From the NCBI GenBank assembly GCA_003499525.1, contig DNTB01000047.1, positions 1-49,572 of the forward strand: a DNA stretch of 49,572 nt, read 5' to 3'. The stretch comes from Flavobacteriales bacterium. GTDB lineage: Bacteria > Bacteroidota > Bacteroidia > Flavobacteriales_G > Salibacteraceae. Below are positions 8,326 through 16,469 of this stretch, piece after piece. Position 1 is the first letter of the stretch. Each line of letters begins with the position of its first letter. The notes beneath the pieces were generated by a model. That model was not told where the DNA came from. It did not search any database and was given only the letters and a program-made list of their open reading frames with translations. The translations under genes were made by a program, and so were the position numbers.

Positions 8326-9888
8326 ATGAAAAAGTATCTCGCATTTCTCACAGCTGTCGTTTTTATTGCCAGTAGTTCAGCGCAAAACCAAAGCTTCGTT
8401 TCGTTTTACGAAGATGGAACCACCAAAAAAGCCGAGGGCCAGTTTCTGGAGGGCAAGCAGGAAGGAGTTTGGAAAACCTGGCATGCCAACGGTAGTCTCG
8501 AAAGTACAGCTATGTACAACCAGGGAATTCTGAATGGAGATGAAGTCTTTTATTATGGAAACGGAAAAAAGAAGCAGTTTACTCACTATAAATGGGGAAA
8601 AAAAGATAGCATTTATCAGGAATGGTATCCAGATGGGAAAGAGCGATTAGTTGGCTACTATACTTATAACCTTCAGGACAGTATATGGACTTATTGGTAT
8701 CGAAACGGGCAACCTAAAAAGGTTGAGAATCGAAATGAAGGGGAGATCATACTAATACATCTTTGGGACAAATTCGGAGATCAGCTTGTTTCCGATGGAG
8801 AGGGAATGCTTCGCTACTTTCATGCTAATGGAAACCTGATGGAAGAAACCCCTATAGCAGGCGGATTGAGAAATGGATTGAGCAAGAGATACTACGAAGA
8901 TGGGCAATTGAGATCTGAAGGAACTTATAAGAATGGTCTTTTTCAGGGCAAGTGGTCGTTTTATCGCGCTGATGGTACACTGAGCAAAACCCAAACCTTT
9001 AATAATGACCGGCTCAACGGTGATTATATTGGGTACTATATTAATGGACAGGTAGCAGAGCAAGGATCTTTTATGGATGATCAGAGATCAGGAAAATGGC
9101 AGGCATTTTCAAAAGAAGGAAGCCTTCGCTGGACGGGCAATTTTGTTAATGACAAGGAAGAAGGAGATTGGTCTTATTATTACGATTCCGGCAGATTAGA
9201 ATCCAAAGGCAGGTATAATGCAGGAAAGAAAATTGGAACCTGGAAATATTTCTATGAAACTGGAGAACTCTATCAAAAAGGAGATTATTCTAACGACCTT
9301 AAGAATGGACTCTGGACATCCTATTGGGAAAACGGAAAGGAACTTTCCAAAGGAGAGTTTGAAAATGACAAGCAACAAGGGTTTTGGGAATCCTGGTACT
9401 CAAATGGCGATGTAATGAATAAAGGAAAGTACGAAAAAGGCCTCATGGACGGGGATTGGATTGGGTATTACCCCGAAAAGGTAAAAGCCTTCGAAGGATC
9501 CTGGAAAGTGGGGTTGAAGAACGGGAACTGGGTCTATTATTTCGAGAATGGAAGCATTAAAGAATCCGGATCATACGAAGAAGGCCTTGAAGAAGGTCAA
9601 TGGGATTATTATTTTGAAACCGGAAAAATGTCGATGTACGGTAAATACAGTACCGGTCGCAAGAACGGGGAGTGGGTGTTTTATTATCCACACGGAAGCA
9701 AACTCAGAACCCAATCATTCAATGAGGGCAAACAGGACGGCTCGTGCACAGAATGGGACAGAAATGGAAATGTCGTTAGCCAAACCTCATACAAAAATGG
9801 CCTGCCTCATGGAAAATGGACTTTTTATACCAAAGAAGGCAAAGTAGCGCAAAAAGTAAAGTATAAATACGGACAGCGTATCGAATGA
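8326..9888 (+). CDS. Secreted MORN_2/YwqK-type repeat protein
   Basis: This 520-residue protein consists almost entirely of a ~23-residue repeat of the form GxWxxYYxNGxLxxxGxYxxG, about 20 copies, matching MORN repeat variants often annotated as YwqK-family antitoxin. A signal peptide (residues 1-20, ending SSSAQ) sends it across the inner membrane. The repeats predict an extended beta-hairpin solenoid, suited to binding surfaces or partners; no catalytic residues are apparent. The ATG at 8326 is chosen because it gives the signal peptide. A longer frame from 8227 would start inside the tRNA anticodon loop and run through the terminator. Copies in the middle of the protein are the most regular. 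The antitoxin label in databases is historical, and no toxin partner is adjacent here. Confidence 0.87.
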   Translation: MKKYLAFLTAVVFIASSSAQNQSFVSFYEDGTTKKAEGQFLEGKQEGVWKTWHANGSLESTAMYNQGILNGDEVFYYGNGKKKQFTHYKWGKKDSIYQEWYPDGKERLVGYYTYNLQDSIWTYWYRNGQPKKVENRNEGEIILIHLWDKFGDQLVSDGEGMLRYFHANGNLMEETPIAGGLRNGLSKRYYEDGQLRSEGTYKNGLFQGKWSFYRADGTLSKTQTFNNDRLNGDYIGYYINGQVAEQGSFMDDQRSGKWQAFSKEGSLRWTGNFVNDKEEGDWSYYYDSGRLESKGRYNAGKKIGTWKYFYETGELYQKGDYSNDLKNGLWTSYWENGKELSKGEFENDKQQGFWESWYSNGDVMNKGKYEKGLMDGDWIGYYPEKVKAFEGSWKVGLKNGNWVYYFENGSIKESGSYEEGLEEGQWDYYFETGKMSMYGKYSTGRKNGEWVFYYPHGSKLRTQSFNEGKQDGSCTEWDRNGNVVSQTSYKNGLPHGKWTFYTKEGKVAQKVKYKYGQRIE

Positions 9889-9918
9889 TTGATACAACAA
9901 AATATTATTCTACATTTG
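9889..9918 (+). promoter_or_regulatory. Promoter for rimP-nusA-infB
   Basis: TTG (9889-9891) and TACATTTG (9911-9918, an exact TAnnTTTG) are separated by 19 bp, a good Bacteroidota -33/-7 pair. It begins at the base after the upstream stop codon and predicts a leader of about 60 nt before the rimP start. Confidence 0.7.
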
Positions 9919-9944
9919 CCCGCGAGAAGATAGAAGGAACAATG

Positions 9945-9975
9945 AAGAGGGGAAGATTTCCCCTCTTTTCTTTTT
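9945..9975 (+). terminator. Terminator-like hairpin in the rimP leader
   Basis: AAGAGGGGAA (9945-9954) pairs perfectly with TTCCCCTCTT (9958-9967) around a 3-nt loop and is followed by a T-rich run to 9975. It ends 7 nt before the rimP start codon. It may simply end transcription of the upstream repeat-protein gene. Because the predicted rimP promoter lies before it, however, it may also act as an attenuator. Confidence 0.7.
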
Positions 9976-9982
9976 AAACTAG

Positions 9983-10423
9983 TTGATAAAAGAAAAAGAC
10001 ATACATAAATTGATTGAGGCCTATTTGAAGGAACATCACCTGTTTCTTGTAAATCTGTCCGTTTCTAAAGGCAACAAAATTTCTCTGTATGTAGACAGCA
10101 TGGAAGGAATGAGCGTCGAAGAGTGCATTCAACTCAGTAGATATATTGAGCAAAGTCTTGATCGGGATGCGGAGGATTTTGAACTTAATGTTAGCACGCC
10201 GGGATTGTCTAAACCTTTTCTTGTTAACGAACAATACAAGAAATACACAGGCCGCGAAATAGTGGTGATAACCACATCAGGAGAAAAAGTGTCAGGAGTT
10301 CTAAAAAGTTACGACGACGACCGAATAACCGTTGAAGTCTCAGAAAAGAAAAACGGGGTCATTTTAAAAGAAATCCCGAGAGAGCAAGAAAAAGAAACCA
10401 AACCTAAAATCAATTTCAAATAG
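9983..10423 (+). CDS. rimP: Ribosome maturation factor RimP
   Basis: This 146-residue cytoplasmic protein is needed for maturation of the 30S ribosomal subunit. The N-terminal alpha-beta domain includes SLYVDSMEGMSVEECIQLSRYIE, the family hallmark of a strand and helix. The DFELNVSTPGLSKPF segment matches the conserved VSSPGLDRPL region. The C-terminal SH3-like domain has KVSGVLKSYDDDRITV. The start is TTG at 9983, directly after an in-frame TAG, and there is no ATG alternative before the conserved region. It is the first gene of rimP-nusA-infB, a very widespread order that couples ribosome maturation, transcription elongation and translation initiation; nusA follows by 7 nt. The length is normal. 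Confidence 0.95.
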   Translation: MIKEKDIHKLIEAYLKEHHLFLVNLSVSKGNKISLYVDSMEGMSVEECIQLSRYIEQSLDRDAEDFELNVSTPGLSKPFLVNEQYKKYTGREIVVITTSGEKVSGVLKSYDDDRITVEVSEKKNGVILKEIPREQEKETKPKINFK

Positions 10424-10430
10424 ATTGTAG

Positions 10431-11669
10431 ATGAATACAGAACAGCTCATAGAATCTTTTGCAGAGTTCAAAGAGTTTAAAAACATTGATCGGGTTACGA
10501 TGATGACCATATTAGAAGATGTTTTTCGAGGAATGATCGTTAGGAAATATGGAACTGATGAGAATTTCGACATTATTATTAATCCGGATAAGGGCGATAT
10601 CGAAATCTGGAGAAACAGACTGATTGTCGAAAATGGAGAAGTAGAAGATGAAAACCTTGAAGTCAGTCTTAACGATGCACTAAAGGTAGAACCTGATTAT
10701 GAAGTAGGCGAAGAGGTTGCCGAAGAATTAAAACTGGAAGATTTTGGACGGAGAGCGGTTTTGAGCCTCAGACAAAATTTGGTCGCCAGAGTTCATGACA
10801 GAGAAAAGGATTCGCTCTACAAACTGTACAAAGATCGGGTAGGTGAAATACTGACCGGCGAAGTATATCAAATATGGAAGAAGGAAATTCTCATCCTCGA
10901 CGACGAAGGAAATGAACTTATCCTTCCAAAATCAGAACAGATTCCGACAGATTACTTCAAAAAGGGTGAAGCCGTTCGAGCGGTTATCAAAAAAGTAGAC
11001 ATGCGGAACAACAATCCAGTCATCATTTTGTCCCGAACAGCACCGGCATTTCTTGAGCGATTATTTGAACTTGAAGTTCCCGAAATCTTTGACGGCCTCA
11101 TTACCATAAAAAATATCGTTCGTGAACCCGGCGAAAGAGCTAAAGTTGCTGTTGAATCATACGACGACCGAATTGATCCGGTTGGAGCCTGTGTGGGGAT
11201 GAAGGGTTCCAGAATACATGGAATCGTTAGAGAGTTGAGAAACGAAAATATTGATGTTATCAACTTTACGAACAATCCATCACTATACATCACCAGAGCA
11301 TTGAGCCCTGCGAAAATAGTGACTATTGAAATTGAAGAAGAAACCAAGAAAGCCAACGTGTTTATGAAACAGGATCAGGTTTCTAAAGCAATAGGAAAAG
11401 GAGGATACAACATAAAATTGGCAAGTAAACTTACAGGTTATGACATCGATGTATATCGTGATGACCCGGAAGATGAAGAAGACGTAAACCTGGAAGAATT
11501 TGCAGATGAAATCGATAGCTGGATTTTGGATGAACTAAAAAACATAGGTTGCGATACAGCCAGAAGCGTATTGCAACTCAGCGTTGCCGATTTAGCGAAA
11601 CGAAGTGACCTCGAGGAAGAAACAATTGTAAAAGTCAGGTCAATATTAAATGCTGAGTTTGAACGATAG
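10431..11669 (+). CDS. nusA: Transcription termination/antitermination factor NusA
   Basis: This 412-residue protein binds RNA polymerase and nascent RNA and modulates pausing, termination and antitermination. The N-terminal polymerase-binding domain spans roughly residues 1-125. The S1 domain follows (GEILTGEVYQIWKKEILI onwards, ~135-200). Next come two KH domains, including the family signature DPVGACVGMKGSRI in KH1 and KAIGKGGYNIKLA in KH2. A C-terminal helical segment ends DLEEETIVKVRSIL. It lacks the two long acidic repeats of the E. coli protein, as in most Bacteroidota. It lies in the rimP-nusA-infB operon. Confidence 0.97.
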   Translation: MNTEQLIESFAEFKEFKNIDRVTMMTILEDVFRGMIVRKYGTDENFDIIINPDKGDIEIWRNRLIVENGEVEDENLEVSLNDALKVEPDYEVGEEVAEELKLEDFGRRAVLSLRQNLVARVHDREKDSLYKLYKDRVGEILTGEVYQIWKKEILILDDEGNELILPKSEQIPTDYFKKGEAVRAVIKKVDMRNNNPVIILSRTAPAFLERLFELEVPEIFDGLITIKNIVREPGERAKVAVESYDDRIDPVGACVGMKGSRIHGIVRELRNENIDVINFTNNPSLYITRALSPAKIVTIEIEEETKKANVFMKQDQVSKAIGKGGYNIKLASKLTGYDIDVYRDDPEDEEDVNLEEFADEIDSWILDELKNIGCDTARSVLQLSVADLAKRSDLEEETIVKVRSILNAEFER

Positions 11670-11724
11670 AGTTTAGGCCGGGCGAATAGAAGAAAGTATT
11701 ACATTGTAAACAAGAAGATCATAT

Positions 11725-14481
11725 ATGGCAGGAGCCGTAAAGAGGTTAAGTAAAGTAGCAAGAGAATTTAACGTTGGAATTCATACCATTGTGGAGTTCC
11801 TGGCGGAAAAGGGCCATGAAATAGATGGGCGGCCGAACACGCGGATTGATAATGATATCTATGACATCCTACTGGAAGAGTATATGCCCGACAAAGCAGC
11901 CAAAGAAAAGTCGGAAAGGCTCAAAGAGGATCAAATAGATCGTCAGACGGTAATTCTTAAAGACAACAATGAAGTTGTATTTGAAGATCCTAACAAAGAC
12001 AAAAAAGAAGAAGTCGAGAGAATAAGCGCAGAGCCCGAAAAACCTGAAGATGTAAAAACAGAAGAGGAAGTGCCTCAGCCAGAACCTCAGGCAAATCCTG
12101 AACCAGCGCCTGAAACCAACGAAGAAAAAGAAGAAGAAAAAGAAGAAGAAAAAGAAGAAGAAAAACCTGCCCCAGAATCTCCTCAAGAAGGTCCCAAAGT
12201 TTTAGGCAAAATAGAGTTGCCTTCAACCAGAAAGAAAACCGACAAGAAAAAGGCTAAAGAAGAACCAAAACCACCGGAAAAAGAGGTTAAGAAGGAAGAA
12301 AAACCAGTAGTCGAAGAAAAGGATCAAGAAAGTGAACTCATTGTAGCTAAAGCAGATAAGCTCTCTGGCCCTACCGTGGTAGGTAAAATTGAATTGCCAA
12401 AAAAAGAAACTAAAAAGGCAGATAAAAAACCTCAGAAAAAACCAGTAGGTTCATCTACTGGTGGAGTCGATTCTGATCCAACAAGAAGAAAGAGAAGAAG
12501 AAGAATTACCAAGACTGATGGGCAAGGTGGCTCTGGTAGAAATCAACGATCCCGAAAGGCCCCGCCTAAACCGGAGTTAACTGAAGAAGAAATCAATAAA
12601 CAGGTTCGGGAGACACTAGAGCGTCTTCAAGGAACCAAGAAACAAAGCGGACAGAAAAGAAGAAAAGCAAAAAGGGAAGAAAAGGCCAGAGAGCAGGAGG
12701 AAATTGCAGCTCAGGAGGCATCACAAACCAAGGTGCTGGAATTGACAGAATTTGTTACGGTCAATGAATTGGCATCCCTAATGGATACTGATGTAAGTCA
12801 AGTGATTTCTTCTTACATGTCCCTTGGGCAGATGGTTTCCATAAACCAGAGACTGGATGCAGAATCTTTGGCAATCGTTGCTGAAGAATTCGGCTATGAG
12901 GTGAAATTTATCGACACAGGTATCGAAGCTGAATTGCCGGAAGAAGAGCAAGACGAGGAAAAAGACCTGAAACCACGACCACCAATTGTAACCGTAATGG
13001 GACACGTGGATCATGGTAAAACCTCACTCCTTGATCATGTGCGCAAGGCAAATGTCATTGCAGGTGAGGCGGGCGGAATTACTCAGCACATAGGCGCTTA
13101 CATGGTGACCCTCGAGAAAGGACAGGAAATTACCTTTCTGGATACTCCCGGTCATGAGGCCTTTACCGCAATGAGAGCCAGAGGTACTCAGGTAACAGAC
13201 CTCGCCATCATTGTAATTGCAGCAGATGATAGCGTAATGCCTCAAACCGTCGAGGCGATAAACCACGCTCAGGCCGCAGAGGTTCCTATGATTTTTGCAT
13301 TCAATAAAATTGACCGACCCGAAGCAAATGCCGATAAAATTCGAGAGGAACTCTCTCAAATGGACATACTGGTTGAAGATTGGGGAGGAAAATTTCAAAG
13401 CCAGGAGATTTCTGCAAAAACAGGCCAGGGAATAGACGACCTTCTCGAAAAGGTTCTTTTAGAGGCCGAACTCATGGAGCTGAAAGCAAATCCGGCCAAA
13501 TTATCAAGCGGAACGGTGATCGAAGCTGAGCTCGACAAGGGAAGAGGATATGTATCCACCCTACTTGTGCAAAATGGAACATTGGATGTAGGTGATATCA
13601 TTCTTGCCGGACAGTACTATGGCAAAGTAAAAGCCATGTACAACGAGAGGGGTCAGAAAGTGATGAAAGCCGGCCCATCACAGGCAGTGTCTATGCTTGG
13701 CTTCAACGGAGCACCCACAGCAGGAGATGTCTTCAGAGAATTTAGTGACGAGCGAGAGGCGAAGCAAATTGCACTTCGTAGAGAACAATTAATTCGCGAA
13801 CAGGGCATAAGAACTAAGAAACATGTTACGCTTGACGAGATTGGAAGAAGACTCATGGTAGGGGACTTCCATGAATTAAACATCATCGTTAAAGGTGATG
13901 TGGACGGATCAGTTGAGGCACTGGCAGATTCATTGATGAAGTTGTCAACGGAAAAAGTTGTGGTGAATATTATCCATAAATCCGTAGGTCAGATTTCTGA
14001 GTCTGACGTCCTTTTGGCAAGTGCCTCAGATGCCATAATAATCGGATTTCAGGTGCGCCCGTCAGTTAGCGCTCGCAAACTTGCGGAGAAAGAAGAAATC
14101 GACATCCGGTTGTATTCTATCATCTACAAGGCCATCGAAGAAGTTCAGGATGCAATGGAGGGAATGCTAAAACCAAAAATCGAAGAGCAGATTGTTGGTA
14201 ATCTCGAAGTACGAGAAACATTCAAAATTTCTAAAGTGGGGACCATTGCCGGTTGTTATGTGACAGATGGGAAGATTGCAAGATCTACCAGTGTTCGAAT
14301 TATCAGAGACGGTGTGGTAGTCTACACCGGTAAACTAGGATCTTTGAAAAGGTTTAAAGACGATGTTAAAGAAGTGTCAGCAGGCTACGAATGTGGGTTA
14401 AACATCGAAAACTTCAACGATATCAAAGTAGGAGATGTCATCGAAGGTTATGAGGAGGTGGAAATAGCACAAAAGCTCTAA
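11725..14481 (+). CDS. infB: Translation initiation factor IF-2
   Basis: This 918-residue GTPase delivers initiator fMet-tRNA to the 30S subunit and promotes subunit joining. An N-terminal IF2_N motif (RLSKVAREFNVGIHTIVEFL) precedes a long, highly charged linker rich in Lys, Glu and Pro (about residues 60-330). The GTPase domain follows with G1 GHVDHGKT (~426-433), the switch region GGITQHIGAY, G3 DTPGH (~473) and G4 NKID (~527). Beta-barrel domains and the fMet-tRNA-binding C-terminal domain complete it. The linker contains an exact 12-bp tandem repeat. The stop overlaps the convergent SPOR-like gene by 4 nt. There is no sign of a frameshift. Confidence 0.98.
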   Translation: MAGAVKRLSKVAREFNVGIHTIVEFLAEKGHEIDGRPNTRIDNDIYDILLEEYMPDKAAKEKSERLKEDQIDRQTVILKDNNEVVFEDPNKDKKEEVERISAEPEKPEDVKTEEEVPQPEPQANPEPAPETNEEKEEEKEEEKEEEKPAPESPQEGPKVLGKIELPSTRKKTDKKKAKEEPKPPEKEVKKEEKPVVEEKDQESELIVAKADKLSGPTVVGKIELPKKETKKADKKPQKKPVGSSTGGVDSDPTRRKRRRRITKTDGQGGSGRNQRSRKAPPKPELTEEEINKQVRETLERLQGTKKQSGQKRRKAKREEKAREQEEIAAQEASQTKVLELTEFVTVNELASLMDTDVSQVISSYMSLGQMVSINQRLDAESLAIVAEEFGYEVKFIDTGIEAELPEEEQDEEKDLKPRPPIVTVMGHVDHGKTSLLDHVRKANVIAGEAGGITQHIGAYMVTLEKGQEITFLDTPGHEAFTAMRARGTQVTDLAIIVIAADDSVMPQTVEAINHAQAAEVPMIFAFNKIDRPEANADKIREELSQMDILVEDWGGKFQSQEISAKTGQGIDDLLEKVLLEAELMELKANPAKLSSGTVIEAELDKGRGYVSTLLVQNGTLDVGDIILAGQYYGKVKAMYNERGQKVMKAGPSQAVSMLGFNGAPTAGDVFREFSDEREAKQIALRREQLIREQGIRTKKHVTLDEIGRRLMVGDFHELNIIVKGDVDGSVEALADSLMKLSTEKVVVNIIHKSVGQISESDVLLASASDAIIIGFQVRPSVSARKLAEKEEIDIRLYSIIYKAIEEVQDAMEGMLKPKIEEQIVGNLEVRETFKISKVGTIAGCYVTDGKIARSTSVRIIRDGVVVYTGKLGSLKRFKDDVKEVSAGYECGLNIENFNDIKVGDVIEGYEEVEIAQKL
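12121..12166 (+). repeat. infB: 12-bp tandem repeat inside infB
   Basis: The unit GAAGAAAAAGAA is repeated almost four times and encodes repeating Glu-Lys-Glu-Glu in the disordered IF-2 linker. In-frame gain or loss of units would be tolerated, so this is a candidate site of length variation between strains. Confidence 0.85.
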
Positions 14482-14951
14482 TCTTCCTTCGTCTTTAAGT
14501 CTAAGTAAATAGGTGAATCTATTTTATCTCTGGTTATGAAGGCGCCGGGATATCTCTTTCTAATGGCCATCAATGTTTTAGAGGCCTCCAGTCTGCTGCG
14601 ATAGTTTCCGCATCGTACTTCCCAATGTGGACTTTGCCATTTTAAATATACCGGAATTTCAGGGTTGCTGCCGCTAAACTCGAGCATGAACCTTCTTGCA
14701 ATAGTTCGGCTATTCGCTCCGGACTCTCGAAAAACCATTATTCTAAACCCATTCAGTTCAGGATGCTTTTTCATTTGAGCAACATATAAACTGTCCACTA
14801 ATTCAAGATGCATGGGATATTCGAGGATAACTGATCCGCCTGTTCTATCTGCTTTTTTGGACTCCGGATACAATGCCCATAACTCAGCCTCCTGCCCTTG
14901 GACAAATAAGGACGATATAAAGCAACTGCCTAAGAACATTAAGAATTTCAT
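14478..14951 (-). CDS. Small exported SPOR-like domain protein
   Basis: This 157-residue protein has a signal peptide (MKFLMFLGSC onward, cleavage near FVQGQ). The C-terminal ~70 residues resemble a SPOR domain, as in PHWEVRCGNYRSRLEASKTLMAIRK, where a strand, a GxYxxxxEA turn and a helix match the fold. SPOR domains bind peptidoglycan stripped of stem peptides. The ATG at 14951 is chosen because it begins a signal peptide; the frame is open to 15047 but would add 32 residues ahead of it. A perfect -7 box lies only 5 nt before this ATG. The gene is convergent with infB and divergent from the Act operon. The domain call is moderately sure. Confidence 0.72.
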   Translation of the reverse strand: MKFLMFLGSCFISSLFVQGQEAELWALYPESKKADRTGGSVILEYPMHLELVDSLYVAQMKKHPELNGFRIMVFRESGANSRTIARRFMLEFSGSNPEIPVYLKWQSPHWEVRCGNYRSRLEASKTLMAIRKRYPGAFITRDKIDSPIYLDLKTKED

Positions 14952-14956
14952 GAATG

Positions 14957-14964
14957 CAAATATA
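14957..14964 (-). promoter_or_regulatory. -7 box immediately before the SPOR-like gene
   Basis: On the minus strand TATATTTG (14964 to 14957) matches TAnnTTTG exactly and ends 5 nt before the ATG at 14951. The predicted transcription start therefore falls on or next to the start codon, giving a leaderless mRNA. Confidence 0.55.
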
Positions 14965-15035
14965 GAATGCCATAATCCAACAGGACTATACACCGCCCAT
15001 TCAAATAGGATATTCTGAGTAATGTTTAACACCTT

Positions 15036-15054
15036 ATTTAGAATCATTCTAAAT
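15036..15054. promoter_or_regulatory. Perfect 19-bp palindrome upstream of the Act operon
   Basis: ATTTAGAATCATTCTAAAT has 9-bp perfect arms around one central base, and its core TTAGAAT-C-ATTCTAA has a 7-1-7 layout like Fur/PerR-family boxes. Its centre is about 80 bp upstream of the predicted actA transcription start, a typical activator position. The loop is too short for an RNA hairpin, so a protein-binding site is the likely role. The binding protein is unknown. Confidence 0.55.
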
Positions 15055-15086
15055 TATTGAGTCAAAAACCACATTTTTGAGCTTTC

Positions 15087-15118
15087 TTGACACCTCTTTT
15101 TCAATTCGGCTAAATTTG
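15087..15118 (+). promoter_or_regulatory. Promoter of the actABCDEF-coxBA operon
   Basis: TTG (15087-15089) and TAAATTTG (15111-15118, an exact TAnnTTTG) are separated by 21 bp. The expected transcription start near 15124 leaves a leader of about 45 nt before the ATG at 15171. A 7-bp inverted repeat, TCAAAAA/TTTTTGA (15062-15080), lies just upstream of the -33 element. Confidence 0.7.
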
Positions 15119-15170
15119 CCGACTATTGCTAAAAAAGCACTCGCATTACCCGATATATAATCGATTGAGA

Positions 15171-16448
15171 ATGAGATATCATTTACCTGTTCTCTTACAG
15201 AATGTCAAAGTGTACTTAGGTGCACTTTCCTTTTTCATAATTATTTCAAGCACGGCTTTTGGCCAGGATGGAGAAACCCTTTTCAAGGCCAACTGCGCTG
15301 CCTGTCATAAAATTGATGCCAAGCTCGTAGGCCCAGCACTGGCAGGAGTCGAAGACCGCTGGGAATCAAGAGACAACCTAAAAAGCTGGATATTAAACTC
15401 ACAGCAGTATTTAAAAGACAATCCTAGTGATGGTTACGCTCAGGCTTTGTATGAGGAGTACAATAAAACCATGATGCCGGCAGTGGCATTGAATGATGCT
15501 GAGGTAGAGGCCATTCTCGGATATATTGCAAACCCACCGGCTCCTGCTGAACCTGCTGTCGCAGAATCAGCAGAAGCACCTTCCACTCCACAAAAAGACA
15601 CTTCCGTCATTTGGCTCATGGCATTGGCATTGGTGTCGCTGATAGTGGTATTTGTACTCCTGAATATCAAGAGAACAATTAAAGGGCTGTTAGTAGAAGT
15701 TCTCGATGAGGAAAAGCTGGCCGAGCTGGGAGAAGTGGATGATACTCAATGGACACGAAAAGAGAGGTTCAGATACTGGGTAGGACAAAATACGAAAACG
15801 TATATCGCTGGACTGGGATTAGTAGGTCTTATTGTCCTTTACACATTGTGGAACGGTATTTTTGGAATAGGGGTATTTGAGGGTTATGCTCCGGAACAAC
15901 CCATTAAATTTTCCCATCAAATTCATTCCGGTGAAGCCGGTATAGATTGCACTTATTGTCACTGGACCGCAGAAAAAGGAAAAACGGCAGGCATTCCGCC
16001 AGTAAATGTATGTATGAATTGCCACAGAGGCATTCAGAAAGGCAGAAGATGGGGAACTGAAGAAATTGCCAAAATATACGAAGCGGCGGGCTGGAATCCC
16101 GCAAAAGGAGATTACGATAGCGAAGGCAAACCGATTGAATGGATTAGAATACACAACCTGCCAGATCATGCATATTTCAACCACTCACAACATGTGATAG
16201 TTGGGAAAATTGAATGTCAGACGTGTCATGGTGAGGTGGAAGAATATGACTACCCAATGAAACAATTTGCGCCGCTCACAATGGGGTGGTGCATTGATTG
16301 TCATCGAGAAACAGATGTAAAAATGGCTAACAATGGCTACTACGATAAGCTGCACGAGCAATTGGTTGAGAAATACAAACAAGAAGGAACAGAAGTATTC
16401 AAGGTGAGTCAAATTGGTGGAATGGAGTGCGCTAAATGCCACTATTAA
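15171..16448 (+). CDS. actA: Alternative complex III subunit A: monohaem plus pentahaem cytochrome c
   Basis: This 425-residue multihaem protein passes electrons within alternative complex III, the quinol-oxidising complex that replaces bc1. After a signal peptide (ending AFGQ) comes a monohaem cytochrome c domain (CAACH, 42-46), then a membrane segment (~145-168), a short cytoplasmic stretch and a second membrane segment (~207-232). A periplasmic pentahaem domain follows with CTYCH (260), CMNCH (281), CQTCH (349), CIDCH (374) and CAKCH (420-424), the last almost at the C-terminus. Six haems are predicted. I chose ATG 15171; an in-frame TTG at 15126 would add 15 residues but lies at the predicted transcription start. 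It is the first gene of an eight-gene respiratory operon. Confidence 0.92.
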   Translation: MRYHLPVLLQNVKVYLGALSFFIIISSTAFGQDGETLFKANCAACHKIDAKLVGPALAGVEDRWESRDNLKSWILNSQQYLKDNPSDGYAQALYEEYNKTMMPAVALNDAEVEAILGYIANPPAPAEPAVAESAEAPSTPQKDTSVIWLMALALVSLIVVFVLLNIKRTIKGLLVEVLDEEKLAELGEVDDTQWTRKERFRYWVGQNTKTYIAGLGLVGLIVLYTLWNGIFGIGVFEGYAPEQPIKFSHQIHSGEAGIDCTYCHWTAEKGKTAGIPPVNVCMNCHRGIQKGRRWGTEEIAKIYEAAGWNPAKGDYDSEGKPIEWIRIHNLPDHAYFNHSQHVIVGKIECQTCHGEVEEYDYPMKQFAPLTMGWCIDCHRETDVKMANNGYYDKLHEQLVEKYKQEGTEVFKVSQIGGMECAKCHY

Positions 16449-16469
16449 TCACTTGAAGAGAGAGAAACT

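Noticed and set aside
9548..9847. 99-codon plus-strand frame overlapping the MORN-type gene
   Set aside because: An alternative frame through the repeat array; the composition is biased by the repeats and there is no independent start signal.
11699..11709. Short palindrome TTACATTGTAA before infB
   Set aside because: Only 11 bp, inside an operon, with no nearby promoter; consistent with chance.
11869..12226. Phe/Leu-rich minus-strand frames that look like membrane proteins
   Set aside because: They are the complement of the Lys/Glu-rich repeat tract in infB.
15126..15170. Upstream TTG start for actA
   Set aside because: It would add 15 residues ahead of a good signal peptide, and it lies at the predicted transcription start; ATG 15171 is more likely.
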